DNA from: Henckelia pumila
Lineage: Eukaryota; Streptophyta; Magnoliopsida; Lamiales; Gesneriaceae
Reading direction: 5' to 3'
Assembly: GCF_033568475.1 (NCBI RefSeq)
Contig: NC_133123.1
Coordinates: 140,446,062-140,510,061, forward strand
Length of the DNA: 64,000 bases
The notes beneath the pieces are model-generated. The model made no database searches. It saw nothing but the letters and a program-made list of their open reading frames with translations, and was not told where the DNA came from. The position numbers and the translations under genes were made by a program. Positions 23,557 to 36,156 of this stretch are shown here, piece after piece; positions within the stretch are counted from its first letter, which is position 1; every line of letters begins with the position of its first letter.

Positions 23557-25087
23557 TGTTGGGATCGGTTCAGAGGGTAGAGGGGGGGTGAATACACTCT
23601 GAAACTTTTCTTCTTCTTCTTCAAAATGATCAAGTGAGGTTTAGTTCACTTAATCTGTTTTCTCAACTTCTAAAACGGTTTGAACAACTTAAATAGTGCG
23701 GAAATAGTTCAGAGGTTTTAGTGATGCAAAGTTTATAATGCAATGTATGAGCAGAATGTAAGATAAATAGCAGTAAAGACTAAGGCACGATTTATGGAAG
23801 TTCAAAGGCTTAATCCTTCTACGTCTCCCCTTCTTCCACTTAGGAAGGAATTCACTAGAAGACTTTGGTTATTACAACGTCTTGTAATACACCCACTTCA
23901 GACTTAGGACTTATCCAATGCCTAATCCGAAACTCCTAGATTTACACAGATAAGATTCTCAGTTCTTATCAGACTGGTGGAAACTTTCAGAGTAGCTTCA
24001 ATTCTCTTCAACAATGAGTATAGTTGAGTTGAGCTTCTCAAACTGCAGAGCGGTCGAGAGGCTTGAAAACCCTAGGATGATCCTTGACGATCAGATATGT
24101 GAACTGTAGGCGAGGGTTTATTTGAGCAGCAAATGAATGATCTTGTAAGTGTGCTCAAGTATATCAGATGAGGACTTCTGATATTATTCAAGTGATTGAG
24201 TTGATTGAGATTTTTCTGAATTGCTTGTCTCTCTTTGTTGTCTACCCTTTTTTTGTTGTTGTTCGTTGTATCACTTCTTGAGCAATCTTCCCTTTATATA
24301 GGTCAATCATCAACGTCTTTATTTTGAACGTTCTGATGCTGCATTGAATGCACATTTAATGCTCATAAATGCATTGATGATTCTGCATGAAGATCGTACA
24401 CTGCAGACAACTTCCAGGGTCCAAAACTGGAATAAACGGTCGAATGCTTTATCTGTAGTCATTCTGTGTTTTTGCCATTTTGGTGCAACCTGTTGTCTCG
24501 ATTGCAGGAGTCAACATATCTTCTGACACGCCGGTTCTGCTTTTAATAAAAGATCTTGCAAAGAACATCTTGTCACAGGTACTTGTCTTGAGATATCCTG
24601 AAAAGCAGTTGACATTCTACCTGTAGAGATATTTGTCCTCTGCTGGTTTGAATAACCAGTCGATAAGCTTGTGACTTCAACCGGTCGAGAGACAAAGGCG
24701 GTTGACAAGCTTCCGGTAGATAGGTTTATCCTCTGCTGGTTTTGATAGCCAGTCGACAGGCTTGTGACTTCAGCCGGTCGAGAGCAAAGGCGGTTGACAA
24801 GCTTCCGGTAGATAGATTTATCCTCTGCTGGTTTTGATAGCCAGTCGATAGGCTTGTGACTTCAGCCGGTCGAGAGCAAAGGCGGTTGACAAGCTTCCGG
24901 TAGATAGATTTATCCTCTGCTGGTTTTGATAGCCAGTCGATAGGCTTGTGACTTCAGCCGGTTGAGAGCAAAGGCGGTTGACAAGCTTCCGGTAGAAGTT
25001 GTAGTAGATTCCTGAAATACAATGGTTGGCAGCACATTCCTATACAATGAGTTGTTGTTTGTTATCACCAAAATATCGGATTCAACA
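23557..25087 (-). repeat. Right-hand (5') LTR of element B
   Basis: The same 1531-bp length as the partner at 13692, with about seven substitutions by eye. It is followed on the minus strand by the tRNA-iMet primer site. It also carries four 92-bp U3 repeats (about 24636-24996). Confidence 0.92.
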
Positions 25088-25092
25088 GTTTC

Positions 25093-26571
25093 CTACTTGG
25101 CTGTCTAATGTGGTACTGGTACCCAAAGCCACCGGGAAGTGGAGGATGTGCATTGATTTCCGGAACCTGAATGAAGCTTGCCCTAAAGATTGTTACCCCC
25201 TCCCTCGGGTTGATCAGCTGGTGGACTCCACATCAGGCTTTGAGTTGCTCAGCTTTATGGACGCATACCAGGGATACCACCAAATCCCCCTGGCACAGGA
25301 GGATCAAGACAAGGTTAGTTTTATCACTTCCGGAGGGACTTTTTGTTATGTGGTTATGCCGTTCGGGTTAAAAAATGCAGGGGCTACTTATCAAAGGATG
25401 ATGGACAAGGTCTTTCAGGGCCAGCTCGGCCGGAATGTGAAGGTATATGTAGATGACATCCTGGTAAAGTCCCGAACTGGGCGGAATTTCATTCCCGACT
25501 TAGAAGAAACCTTCAACACTCTTCAGAAGTACGGGGTAAAGCTTAACCCAGCCAAGTGTGTTTTCGGAGTCAAGAGTGGGAAGTTTTTGGGTTTTGTGGT
25601 AACGGAAAGAGGGATAGAGGTAAATCCCGAAAAGGTGAAAATATTGAAAGAAATGCCCTCACCAACCTCTATCAGGGAAGTGCAGCGATTGACAGGGAGA
25701 ATCACCGCCCTGTCCCGATTCATCGCCCGCTCGGCTCATAGGAGTTATCCCTTCTTCCAGGTGTTGAGGAAGGCCCAAAAATTTGGATGGACTCAAGAAT
25801 GCGAGAAAGCTTTTCAGGAGTTGAAGGAGCATCTGGCTAATCTGCCGGTTCTGGTCAAACCAAAGCCCGGAGAAAGGTTGTGGGTATATCTCTCTACAAT
25901 CGAGCATGCTGTGAGTTCCATGCTGATAAGAGAGGAAGCCAGGGACTAGAAACCTGTCTATTATGTAAGTCATGCCTTGAAAGGACCAGAAACTAGGTAT
26001 GGTGATATAGAAAAGATGGCTCTTGCACTCATCCTTACAGCCCGGAAGCTTAGACCGTACTTCCTGTCTCACCCAATCGCGGTCTTAACTAACAGTTTGC
26101 TAGGCCGGGTGATGACTCATCCAGATACTTCGGGTAGACTGGTCAAATGGGCGGTGGAGCTAGGGGAGTATGACATCGAATATCAACCCCGGGTTGCTAT
26201 CAAGGCGCAGGCTCTGTCCGATTTCTTGACAGAGATTCTTACTTTCGGCCAGGAAGAAGTATGGAGGGTGTTTATGGACGGGGCTAGCAGCTCGGAAGGA
26301 AGTGGGGTAGGTGTGGTTCTGATCTCTCCCACGCAGGAGAAAACCCGGATAGCCATGAGGTTGCACACTTTCAAGTCCAACAATGAGGCAGAGTACGAGG
26401 CAGTCGCGACGGGTTTAAAGTTGGCTCGAGAAGCGGGAGCGGAGCATGTAATTATTTACTCCGATTCCCAGCTGGTAGTGCAGCAATTACAGGAGTGTTC
26501 AGTGTTAAGGAAGAAAGGTTGCGAGAGTACATGGAACTGGTCAAGAAGCAGGGAAGTGATTTCTCCAGTTG
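25093..26571 (+). other. RT and RNase H region of element A (fossil)
   Basis: This continues element A after the B insertion. The RT blocks visible are WRMCIDFRNLNEACPKD, YPLPRVDQLVDSTSG, FMDAYQGYHQI, YVVMPFGLKNAGATYQR and the catalytic VYVDDILVKS. KFLGFVVTERGIEVNPEK and the connection and RNase H start follow. A second, cellular-type RNase H fold (VFMDGASSSEGSGVGVVL, SNNEAEYEAVATGL, IIYSDSQLVVQQL) follows, as is usual in the Tat group. It is broken in a few places and interrupted by element C at 26577; sequence resumes at 34712. Confidence 0.85.
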
Positions 26572-26576
26572 GAACA

Positions 26577-28039
26577 TGTAGTAACCCGGAACCCATTTTA
26601 AGATAATAATATGTTAAACATGATTAAGGGTTGGTAATTGATCTATTTTGGAGTGTTATTGGACTTCGGAAGAGGAATTTGGGCTTTTGACTTTGGGCCA
26701 GATCGAAAGCTCCGATCCCAGTTCGGAAGCTCCGATCCTGACCACTTCGGAAGCAGATCGGATGCACGGAGATCGGACGTTCCGATCAGGAACGGAGGTT
26801 CCGATCTCATCCAGCCAGCAATGCTCGATGACTCAGCCGTGAGTTTTGACAGGTGTTGATCAGGGGTTCGATCGGAAGTTCCGATCCCGGAACGGTGGTT
26901 CCGATCCCGACATGTCGGACATGCACAGAATGAGCTGGAATCGGAAGCTCCGATCCCGAGATCGGTGGTTCCGATCGTTGCCGATATTTTGGCTATAAAT
27001 AGGGCTCATTTGCTTCAGTTTTGAAATACGAATTCCCGCATTTCCTTCTTCAGTTATATAGTGTGAGATATACACTTGAGGGCCCTATCGGTTATAATAG
27101 AGGTTCTGGAATAGCCAAGGTGTGGTTATAGTCATCCGGGACTAGCGACTCCAAAGGGCTAACTACGGACGAAGGTATGGTCCGGGAATCTATTTAAGTT
27201 TTGGGAGTACTTATTAGCTTAGTTAAGGCTTATAGAATTTATGTAGTGATACGGTGAACTTTTGAATATAGGCTTGGAACCTAGGATCTATTATACTTGA
27301 ACTAGCCTAGAGGTACGTACACATTGACTGAGATTGCCAGCGAGTATACATGTTTATATGTTGCATTTATTTGGCATTATTATATGGCATGATGTATGAT
27401 TTACCGTTTTCTATACTCATATGTCATGTGCATATACACGTTGAACCTATACCTTGTTATACCTGATTATAGAGCCGCTCAGCTCTATACTCGATAGTCT
27501 GTCACTGAGAGTACCGCGACGGCGGGGGCATTTATGTCTGTCTACTCTGGTGTACTAGACGAGTGTGGTTGCACCCAGAGGTTGATCCGTGCGGTGGCAG
27601 CACTCATATGGCGCCGGTTCTGAGCATGACTTTTCAGATGACCCTGTACCAGTCATCATGTTGCATGCATTATATACATATGTTTACTCATGTCTATGTA
27701 CTGGACGTAGCGCTCACGTCCTAGTTGTTATCTTGGACACCCTATTCCATGGGGCAGGTCGCAGGATGGACGGAGCTGGTAGTTCAAGGCAGGACTAGGG
27801 AGCAGGAGCTTTGAAAGTTTTTATACAGCACGATTTATTAGCTGTATAATGTTTACTTTTAAGAATTTCGATATGGTTGTATCACTACAGATTTAAGCCT
27901 GGATTATATTATTAAGCTGATATGTAAATTATGGATTATGTTTCCGCACGTTTTTACTCTGTTAAGTATTTTGCTGTATTAAGTTTAATGCATGCTATTA
28001 GTTGCCAGTTAGTAGGTGATTCCATGCAGGGTCACTACA
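26577..28039 (+). repeat. Left LTR of element C
   Basis: A non-coding LTR of 1463 bp. Its U3 (about 26700-26980) is packed with short palindromes built on GATCGGAAGCTCCGATC. A TATA box (ctataaatag, about 26992-27001) follows immediately. Confidence 0.93.
26699..26980. repeat. Cluster of about nine GATCGGAANNTTCCGATC-type palindromes in the U3 of C
   Basis: Within 280 bp upstream of the LTR TATA box, GATCGGA and TCCGATC arms recur about nine times with 3-4 nt centres (aagc, acgt, aagt, tggt). Some copies are complete palindromes, others keep one arm. The same cluster is in the right LTR (about 33371-33653). Dense palindromes just upstream of a TATA box would suit repeated factor-binding sites. 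Confidence 0.8.
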
Positions 28040-28079
28040 TTTTTGGTATCAGAGTATGCATAGATTTTGGGATTAGTAC

Positions 28080-31000
28080 TTGGGATTTAGTTTAGTCTTG
28101 AGTAATTCTTGCGCATTTGGGATTTTAATGTGCAATTCTTTTCAGGATATGGCTGACGAGAGTCATGGTAGTGTTGGCCAGGGAGGTGGTCATCATCATC
28201 GTCGCCATCATCATCAGGATGATCAACATCGTTCTCATGAGGGTAGATGTCGCTACTCTATTAATAAGTTTATGCAGGTAGGACCGAAACCCTTAGTGGG
28301 AGGCGAGAATCCTGAACAAGCTAGAAGCTGGATGTCTAAACTTGAGAGCACGTTCCGAGCTTTCGAGTGTACTGAGGAGCAGAAATTGGAAGTTCTAGAA
28401 TTCGTTCTAGAGGATAGAGCACGTTTTTGGTGGGATGCCAAGGTTGCTCAGGCACGTACTGAGAGAGGACAGGTGACTTGGGGGGATTTCTGTCGGGAGT
28501 TTCAGAAATTATATTTTCCTCCGGCTGTTCGCCAAGCACGATCTATGGAGTTGCTTACTTTGAGGCAAGGATCAATGACTATTGATCAGTATCAACAGCG
28601 ATTTTTTGATCTGCTACCTTTCAGTCCTCATATCAATGAGAGTGATGCGTCGAAATATGATATCTTTCTACAAGGCCTGAACCAAGATATCTACTCTCAG
28701 GTTGTCGTCTGTGATGACCCGGTGTCTTATGAGACTTTGGTGAATCGTTGCCGTCTTGTGGAGACCAGCAACAGGCGTGGACAGTTGATGATGCCAGCAC
28801 AGCCTAGTGGATTTGTTGAGCCTCGAGCTCAATCTGTTGTGCCATCTGTACCTACGTCTTCTTCTACTCCTACTACTTCATCTGGATCTCGTGGTTCACG
28901 AGGTATGTTCCGCTTTGGGAAGAAGAAGAAGAAGAAGGAGGAGTTTTGTAGCCAAAGCTGATCAGGCACGTACTGAGAGAGGACAGGTGACTTGAGGAGA
29001 TTTCTGTGAGCAGTTCCAGAAACTGTATTTTTCTCCACCTGTTCGCCAAGCACGATCGATAAAGTTGCTTACTCTGAGGCAAGGATAAATGACTATTGAT
29101 CAATATCAGCAACGATTTTTTGATATGCTACCTTTCAGTCCTCATATTAATGAGAGTGATGCATCGAAGTATGATCTTTTTCTACAAGGTCTGAACCAAG
29201 ATATCTACTCACAGGTTGTTGTCTGTGATGACCCAGTATCTTATGAGACTTTGGTGAACCGTTTCCGTCTTGTGAAGACCAGCAACAGGCGGGCACAGTT
29301 GATGATGACAGCACAGTGTAGTGGATCTTTTGAGCCTCGAGCTCAATCTGTTGTGCAATCTGGACCTACGTCTTCTTCTACTCCTACTACTTCATCTGGA
29401 TCTCGTGGTTCACAAGGTATATTCCATTTTGGGAAGAAGAAGAAGAAGAAGGAGGAGTTTTGTAGTCACTGTGGAGGGAAGCATCCTGCAGCTTCATGTC
29501 GGAGAGCTACTGGGGCGTGTTATATTTGTGGTCAGCAGGGACATCTGCGGAGAGATTGTCCTCAGCGTATGGGTTCTGCTAGTGGATCGGGATCCCAGGT
29601 TGGATCTCAAGCTTCTATTTTTCCACGTCAGCAGCCAGCACCACAGAGTTCTTCTGGTTATCGTCCCCAGACTCAAGGGCAGGTGTTTGCTCTGTCTCAG
29701 GAGCAGGCTACTGAGGGAAGCGATCGTATGTTAGCAGGTAACTTCTTGTTATGTGGTATTCCTGCACTTGTATTAATTGATACTGGAGCATCGCATTCCT
29801 TTATTTCTAGTCGCTTCGTTAAGAGACATAGATTACCTTATGTATCATTAGATATGGATTTAGTTGTATCTACTCCGTTGGAGCAAGAGATAGTAACTAA
29901 GTGTCTAGTGATGGGTTGCCTTCTGGAGTTTGAGGGTAATGTGTTATCGGCTAATTTGATGATATTAGCGATGACGGATTTTGACTGTATCTTGGGAATA
30001 GATATGCTGACTTTGTATCACGCTACTGTGGATTGTTATCAGCGTCTGGTACAGTTTCATCCCGTTGAGGGTGATAGTTGGTACTTTTATGGTGAGGGTG
30101 CGCGACCTCCGATGCCACTTGTTTCGGCTCTGAAGGCATGTCATGTCTTGGAGTCAGGTGGGGAGGGCTACCTCATCTATGCAGTTGATATGTCCATGAG
30201 TAGTACGGGTATTGATCAGCTACCGGTTGTCAGCGAGTTTCCTGACGTATTCCCTGATGAGATTCCTGGTTTTCCTCCGGTTCGAGAGGTTGAATTTGGT
30301 ATTGATCTAGTACCAGGAACTACGCCTATATCCCGAGCACCTTATCGTCTGGCACCGTCAGAGATGAGGGAATTGAAACAGCAGTTACAGGATCTGCTTG
30401 ATAAGGGATATATTCATCCGAGTGTTTCTCCGTGGGGAGCACCTGTTTTGTTTGTCAAAAAGAAGGATGGATCGATGCGATTATGTATTGATTACAGGCA
30501 GTTGAATCGTGTCACCATCAAGAATAAGTATCCTTTGCCGCGGATTGATGATCTGTTCGATCAACTACAGGGTACTTCTGTTTATTCTAAGATAGATCTG
30601 AGATATGGATACCATCAGATGCGGGTACGAGACTCAGATATATCTACGACTGCTTTCAGGACCAGATACGGGCATTATGAGTTTCTGGTGATGCCATTCG
30701 GTTTGACGAATGCACCGGCAGTCTTTATGAATCTGATGAATCAGATATTTCGAGATTATCTGGATAGATTTGTCATCGTCTTTATAGATGATATTCTTGT
30801 TTATTCTCATGACAAGGATGAGCATGCACAGCATTTGAGGATTGTTCTACAGACGTTACGAGATAAGCAGCTATATGCGAAATTAAGCAAGTGTGAATTC
30901 TGGCTTGATCGGGTAGTATTTCTCGGTCATGTGATTTCAAGTGAAGGGATATCTGTTGATCCTAGTAAGATAGAGGCAGTGCTGAACTGGTCTCGTCCGA

Positions 31001-33129
31001 CGACGGTTGCTGAGATTCGTAGTTTCTTGGGTCTAGCGGGATATTACCGTCGGTTCATCGAGAATTTTTCACAGTTGGCCAGGCCTTTGACTCAGCTTAC
31101 ACGGAAAGATGTTGCCTTCATTTGGTCCTCGGATTGTGAGGAGTCATTTCACGAGCTGCGTAGACGTCTTACTATTGCACCTGTGCTAGCTCTACCTTCT
31201 GGATCAGGAGGTTATGTTGTCTATACTGATGCCTCTGGTCAGGGGTTAGGATGTGTTTTGACACAGCATGGACATGTTATTGCCTATGCTTCTCGACAGT
31301 TGAAGTTGCATGAGAGTAATTATCCAGTGCATGATCTCGAGTTAGCCGCCATTGTATTTGCGCTCAAGATTTGGAGACATTATCTTTATGGCGAGAAATT
31401 TGAGATATTTACGGATCACAAGAGTTTGAAGTATTTATTCACTCAGGCAGAGTTGAATATGCGACAGAGACGCTGGATGGATCTCCTGAAGGATTATGAT
31501 TGTGAAATCAAATATCATCCAGGTTCTGCTAATCTTACTGCTGATGCCTTGAGTCGGCAGGTGAGACTGTCTGCACTTCAGACTAATAAAATATCTCATA
31601 TGATTCAAGAGTGTTGTTCATTAAGTTTTACGCTCAAGCACAAGAAAGGAAGGAATGAGATTCGTTTGTATACTATTCTATCTGAGCCAGCATTGTATTC
31701 TCGGATTAGAGATGCTCAGATATCTGATGTTAAGACTCAGCGATTAGCACGTCTAGCCAATGGAGTTAATACATCTGGATTCCATTTTCAGGCAGATGGT
31801 TTATTGTGCCTATCCAATAGAGTGGTTGTACCTAATGTTGCGGAGCTCAGGAATGATATTCTATCTCAAGCTCACAGGATTCGATTATCAGTTCATCCTG
31901 GAAGTATGAAAATGTATAAGGACTTGCGAACTAGATTCTGGTGGAAGGGGATGAAGCGAAGTGTGTATCAATTTGTTTCGAGATGTTTGGTTTGTCAACA
32001 GGTCAAGGCTGAACATCGACGACCAGGTGGATTACTGCAGAATCTTGAGATTCCCGAATGAAAGTGGGAGCACGTAACTATGGATTTTGTCACCCACTTA
32101 CCTATGACATCACGTCAGTGTGATGCTATCTGGGTCGTTGTTGACCGTTTGACGAAATCAGCACATTTCATTCCTTATAACCGAGAGTATTCTTATGATC
32201 GCATGGCACGCTTATATATCCAGGAGATTGTGTGATTACATGGGATTTCAGTGAGTATTGTCAGTGATAGAGATCCGCGATTTACTTCACGTTTTTGGGG
32301 TAGTTTTCAGCAGGCGTTGGGTACCACTCTGAGTTTGAGCACGGCGTATCATCTGGAGACTGACGGGCAGTCAGAACGCACTATTCGTATGCTGGAGGAT
32401 ATGCTACGTTCTTCTGTCATGGACTTTGGCTTATCTTGGCAGGATCAGTTACCTTTGATTGAATTTGCCTACAATAACAGTTATCATCGTAGTATTGATA
32501 TGTCACCTTTCGAGGCATTGTATGGTCGACGGTGTCGTACTCCGTTATTCTGGGATGAAGTCGGGGAACGGCAAGTCGAGGGTCCTGAATTGGTGCAGCA
32601 AATTGTAGACAAGGTAGATTTGATCAAGCATAGGATCAAAGTTGCTCAAGATAGACAAGCCAGTTATGCGAATATTCGCCGCAGGCCACTTCAGTTTGAG
32701 CCTGGTGAATATGTATTTCTCCGGGTATCACCTTTCAGGAAGGTGATGAGATTTGGTGTGAAAGGCAAGTTGTCTCCTCGTTACATTGGGCCTTTCCAGA
32801 TACTGGAGAAGATCGGAGATGTTTCTTATCGTTTGGATTTACCGCCATCTCTTTCCAGTATACACAATGTTTTTCATGTGTCGTTGCTTCGACAGTACAT
32901 AGCTGATGAATCTCATGTGATTCAGTCTACTGATATTCAGCTAGAGCCAGATCTGTCTTTTGTTGAACGACCAATCTGTATCCTAGACAGGAAGGAGAAA
33001 GTTCTTCGGAACAAGACTATACCACTTGTGATGGTACAGTGGCAGCGCCGAGGCGTTGAAGAAGCAACTTGGGAAACTGAGAGTCGTATGCGAGCAGAAT
33101 ATCCTGAGTTGTTTGCTTTGTATTTTTGA
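28080..33129 (+). other. gag-pol region of element C (fossil)
   Basis: The gag domain (FWWDAKVAQART, FCREFQKLYFPPAVRQ) is followed by a CCHC knuckle ([14 protein letters not shown]), then protease [14 protein letters not shown] shows [25 protein letters not shown] and FIDDILVYS. RNase H reads [14 protein letters not shown] and [11 protein letters not shown], and the integrase zinc-binding part [11 protein letters not shown] with [11 protein letters not shown]. The integrase core is around SDRDPRFTSRFW, with YNNSYHRSIDMSPFEALYGR downstream. The C-terminal end (VPLVMVQW-like, then ATWETESRMRAEYPELF) resembles the chromodomain of Tekay/Del elements. It is broken in a handful of places. Confidence 0.88.
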
Positions 33130-33248
33130 TTACCATATAAGATGTAATTACCGTTGTTGTAATAAGACATGGTTTGTTGTTTCATATTGTTATCTTGATT
33201 TATCTTTAGATGTTATTTCGCGGACGAAATATCTAAAGGTGGGGAGAA

Positions 33249-34711
33249 TGTAGTAACCCGGAACCCATTTTAAGATAATAATATGTTAAACATGATTAAG
33301 GGTTGGTAATTGATCTATTTTGGAGTGTTATTGGACTTCGGAAGAGGAATTTGGGCTTTTGACTTTGGGCCAGATCGGAAGCTCCGATCCCAGTTCGGAA
33401 GCTCCGATCCTGACCACTTCGGAAGCAGATCGGATGCACGGAGATCGGACGTTCCGATCAGGAACGGAGGTTCCGATCTCAGCCAGCCAGCAATGCTCGA
33501 TGACTCAGCCGTGAGTTTTGACAGGTGTTGATCAGGGGTTCGATCGGAAGTTCCGATCCCGGAACGGTGGTTCCGATCCCGACGTGTCGGACATGCACAG
33601 AATGAGCTGGAATCGGAAGCTTCGATCCCGAGATCGGTGGTTCCGATCGTTGCCGAGATTTTGGCTATAAATAGGGCTCATTTGCTTCAGTTTTGAAATA
33701 CGAATTCCCGCATTTCCTTCTTCAGTTATATAGTGTGAGATATACACTTGAGGGCCCTATCGGTTATAATAGAGGTTCTGGAATAGCCAAGGTGTGGTTA
33801 TAGTCATCCGGGACTAGCGACTCCAAAGGGCTAACTACGGACGAAGGTATGGTCCGGGAATCTATTTAAGTTTTGGGAGTACTTATTAGCTTAGTTAAGG
33901 CTTATAGAATTTATGTAGTGATACGGTGAACTTTTGAATATAGGCTTGGAACCTAGGATCTATTATACTTGAACTAGCCTAGAGGTACGTACACATTGAC
34001 TGAGATTGCCAGCGAGTATACATGTTTATATGTTGCATTTATTTGGCATTATTATATGGCATGATGTATGATTTACCGTTTTCTATACTCATATGTCATG
34101 TGCATATACACGTTGAACCTATACCTTGTTATACCTGATTATAGAGCCGCTCAGCTCTATACTCGATAGTCTGTCACTGAGAGTACCGCGACGGCGGGGG
34201 CATTTATGTCTGTCTACTCTGGTGTACTAGACGAGTGTGGTTGCACCCAGAGGTTGATCCGTGCGGTGGCAGCACTCATATGGCGCCGGTTCTGAGCATG
34301 ACTTTTCAGATGACCCTGTACCAGTCATCATGTTGCATGCATTATATACATATGTTTACTCATGTCTATGTACTGGGCGTAGCGCTCACGTCCTAGTTGT
34401 TATCTTGGACACCCTATTCCATGGGGCAGGTCGCAGGATGGACGGAGCTGGTAGTTCAAGGCAGGACTAGGGAGCAGGAGCTTTGAAAGTTTTTATACAG
34501 CACGATTTATTAGCTGTATAATGTTTACTTTTAAGAATTTCGATATGGTTGTATCACTACAGATTTAAGCCTGGATTATATTATTAAGCTGATATGTAAA
34601 TTATGGATTATGTTTTCGCACGTTTTTACTCTGTTAAGTATTTTGCTGTATTAAGTTTAATGCATGCTATTAGTTGCCAGTTAGTAGGTGATTCCATGCA
34701 GGGTCACTACA
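33249..34711 (+). repeat. Right LTR of element C
   Basis: Identical length to the left LTR, with about seven substitutions. It carries the same U3 palindrome cluster and TATA box, and is followed by the GAACA duplication and element A sequence. Confidence 0.93.
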
Positions 34712-34716
34712 GAACA

Positions 34717-36090
34717 TAGAGCATATTCCCCGGGAACATAATACTGAGGCAGATGCTCTGGCCAAAATGGCTACTTCCTGGAGTAGTGGTAACAGCCGGG
34801 AAGTGATACAACAAGTGGGGTCGGTGTTGGCAATAGAGGAAGAAGAGCAGGAAGGAAAGGGGAAATCTTGGATGACCCCTCTCATTAACTATTTACAGAC
34901 AGGGACTCTTCCCTCAGATGGGGCAGTAGCCCAAAAGGTCAGAAGACAGATACCCCATTTTACCCTTTTAAATGGGAGTCTGTATCGGAGATCCTTTCAG
35001 GGCCCACTACTAAGATGCCTGGAGGAGAAGGAGGTGAAATATGTGCTCCAAGAAATACATGAAGGATGTTGTGGGGATCACGGAGGAATGTGGAGCCTAG
35101 CCCGGCGTACTCTATTAGCCGGGTATTGGTGGCCTACTCTACAGCAGGATGCCCGTCAAGTAGTCAATGTTTGCGAAGGATGTCAAAGATTTGGAAATTT
35201 TTCTCATAAGCCGGCATCAGAGTTGCAAGCAGTATGGGCATCCTGCCCATTTGACCAGTGGGGCTTGGATATTGTGGGACCTTTTCCTCTAGGGTCCAAG
35301 TAGAAGAAGTTCCTTCTAGTTGCGGTAGATTACTTCTCTAAGTGGGTAGAGGCGGAGCCCCTTGCAAGAATTACAGAAGAAGTTGTGTTAAACATCATAT
35401 GGAAAAATATTGTTTGTCGGTTTGGTGTTCCTCGGAAATTAGTTTCTGATAATGGAAGGCAGTTTCAGGGACGGAAGATGAAGGATTGGTGTGCTGAGAT
35501 GAAGATACAGCAGGCCTTTACCTCGGTGGCTTATCCTCAGAGTAATGGACAGACGGAAGTAACTAATCGAACGATATTACGGTCTTTGCAGGCCAGACTC
35601 TATGGCATGGATAAAAATTGGGTGGAGGAAATTGCAGGGGTGTTGTGGGCTTATCGTACTACGCCGAAAACAGCTACAGGAGAAACACCTTTCGGCTTGG
35701 TGTATGGGTCCGAAGCAGTGTTACCAGTGGAGATTGGGCAATCTTCTCCCCGAATACAAGCTTATCAAGGGGAAGGAACCAGTAGCCGAGCACAGGAGTT
35801 GGACTTGATAGAGGAGAAGCGAGAAAGGGCGGCTGTAAGGATGGAGGCTTATAGGGGAAGGGTGATGAAAGCTTTAAACAGGGGAGTCAAGCCTCGAGAA
35901 TTCCAGATAGGAGATCTTGTATTAAAAAAGGTTAACCCTGCAGGGGATGTGAAGAAGTTAGAAGCAAAGTGGGAAGTTCCTTACAAGATTACTCGGAAGG
36001 TGGGGAGAGGGGCTTAGTACTTGGAAGACAGTCAAGGTAAGACCCTGAAGCGGCCTTGGAACACGTTGCATCTCAAGTTGTATTACTCTT
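34717..36090 (+). other. RNase H end and integrase region of element A (fossil)
   Basis: The end of the second RNase H fold (EHNTEADALAKMATSW) is followed by the integrase zinc-binding region (HEGCCGDHGGMWSLARRTLL, CEGCQRFG). The integrase core follows (DQWGLDIVGPFPLGS, SDNGRQFQG, YPQSNGQTEVTNRTIL, WAYRTTPKTATGETPFGLVYG). A C-terminal part with FQIGDLVLKKV leads to the end of pol. It is broken in a few places. The Tat-type integrase lacks a chromodomain, as expected for this lineage. Confidence 0.85.
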
Positions 36091-36156
36091 AAACAAGCAA
36101 ACTTGTTGTAATATGTATTACATGCTGTTATGTGAATAAATGTGTGTTTTGTTTAA

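Larger units (their letters stand above)
13692..25087 (-). mobile_element. LTR retrotransposon B: Ty1/copia, SIRE-like, inside A
   Basis: Two 1531-bp LTRs (13692-15222 and 23557-25087) are flanked by the 5-bp duplication GTTTC (13687-13691 and 25088-25092), which interrupts the protease-RT part of A. On the minus strand the order is: 5' LTR, tRNA-iMet primer site (TGGTATCAGAGC, at about 23543-23555), gag, integrase-RT-RNase H, extra 3' ORFs, polypurine tract AAAAAGGGGGAAAT (about 15223-15237), 3' LTR. Integrase before RT defines Ty1/copia. The large size (11.4 kb) and the extra ORF space after pol fit the SIRE/Maximus lineage. The LTRs differ at about seven sites by eye (about 0.5 %), so insertion is probably within the last few hundred thousand years. 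It is nearly whole in layout but broken, with a small number of breaks in pol. Confidence 0.93.
26577..34711 (+). mobile_element. LTR retrotransposon C: Ty3/gypsy chromovirus, Tekay/Del-like, inside A
   Basis: Two 1463-bp LTRs (26577-28039 and 33249-34711) start TGTAGTAACCC and end TCACTACA. They are flanked by the duplication GAACA (26572-26576 and 34712-34716) in the RNase H-integrase part of A. A tRNA-iMet primer site (TGGTATCAGAG at about 28044) and a polypurine tract (aaaggtggggaga, about 33236-33248) are present. Gag, protease, RT, RNase H, integrase and a C-terminal chromodomain-like segment follow in gypsy order. The LTRs differ at about seven sites by eye (about 0.5 %), so the insertion is recent and of about the same age as B. 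It is broken, with a handful of breaks; the gag part also shows a partial internal direct repeat. Confidence 0.93.
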
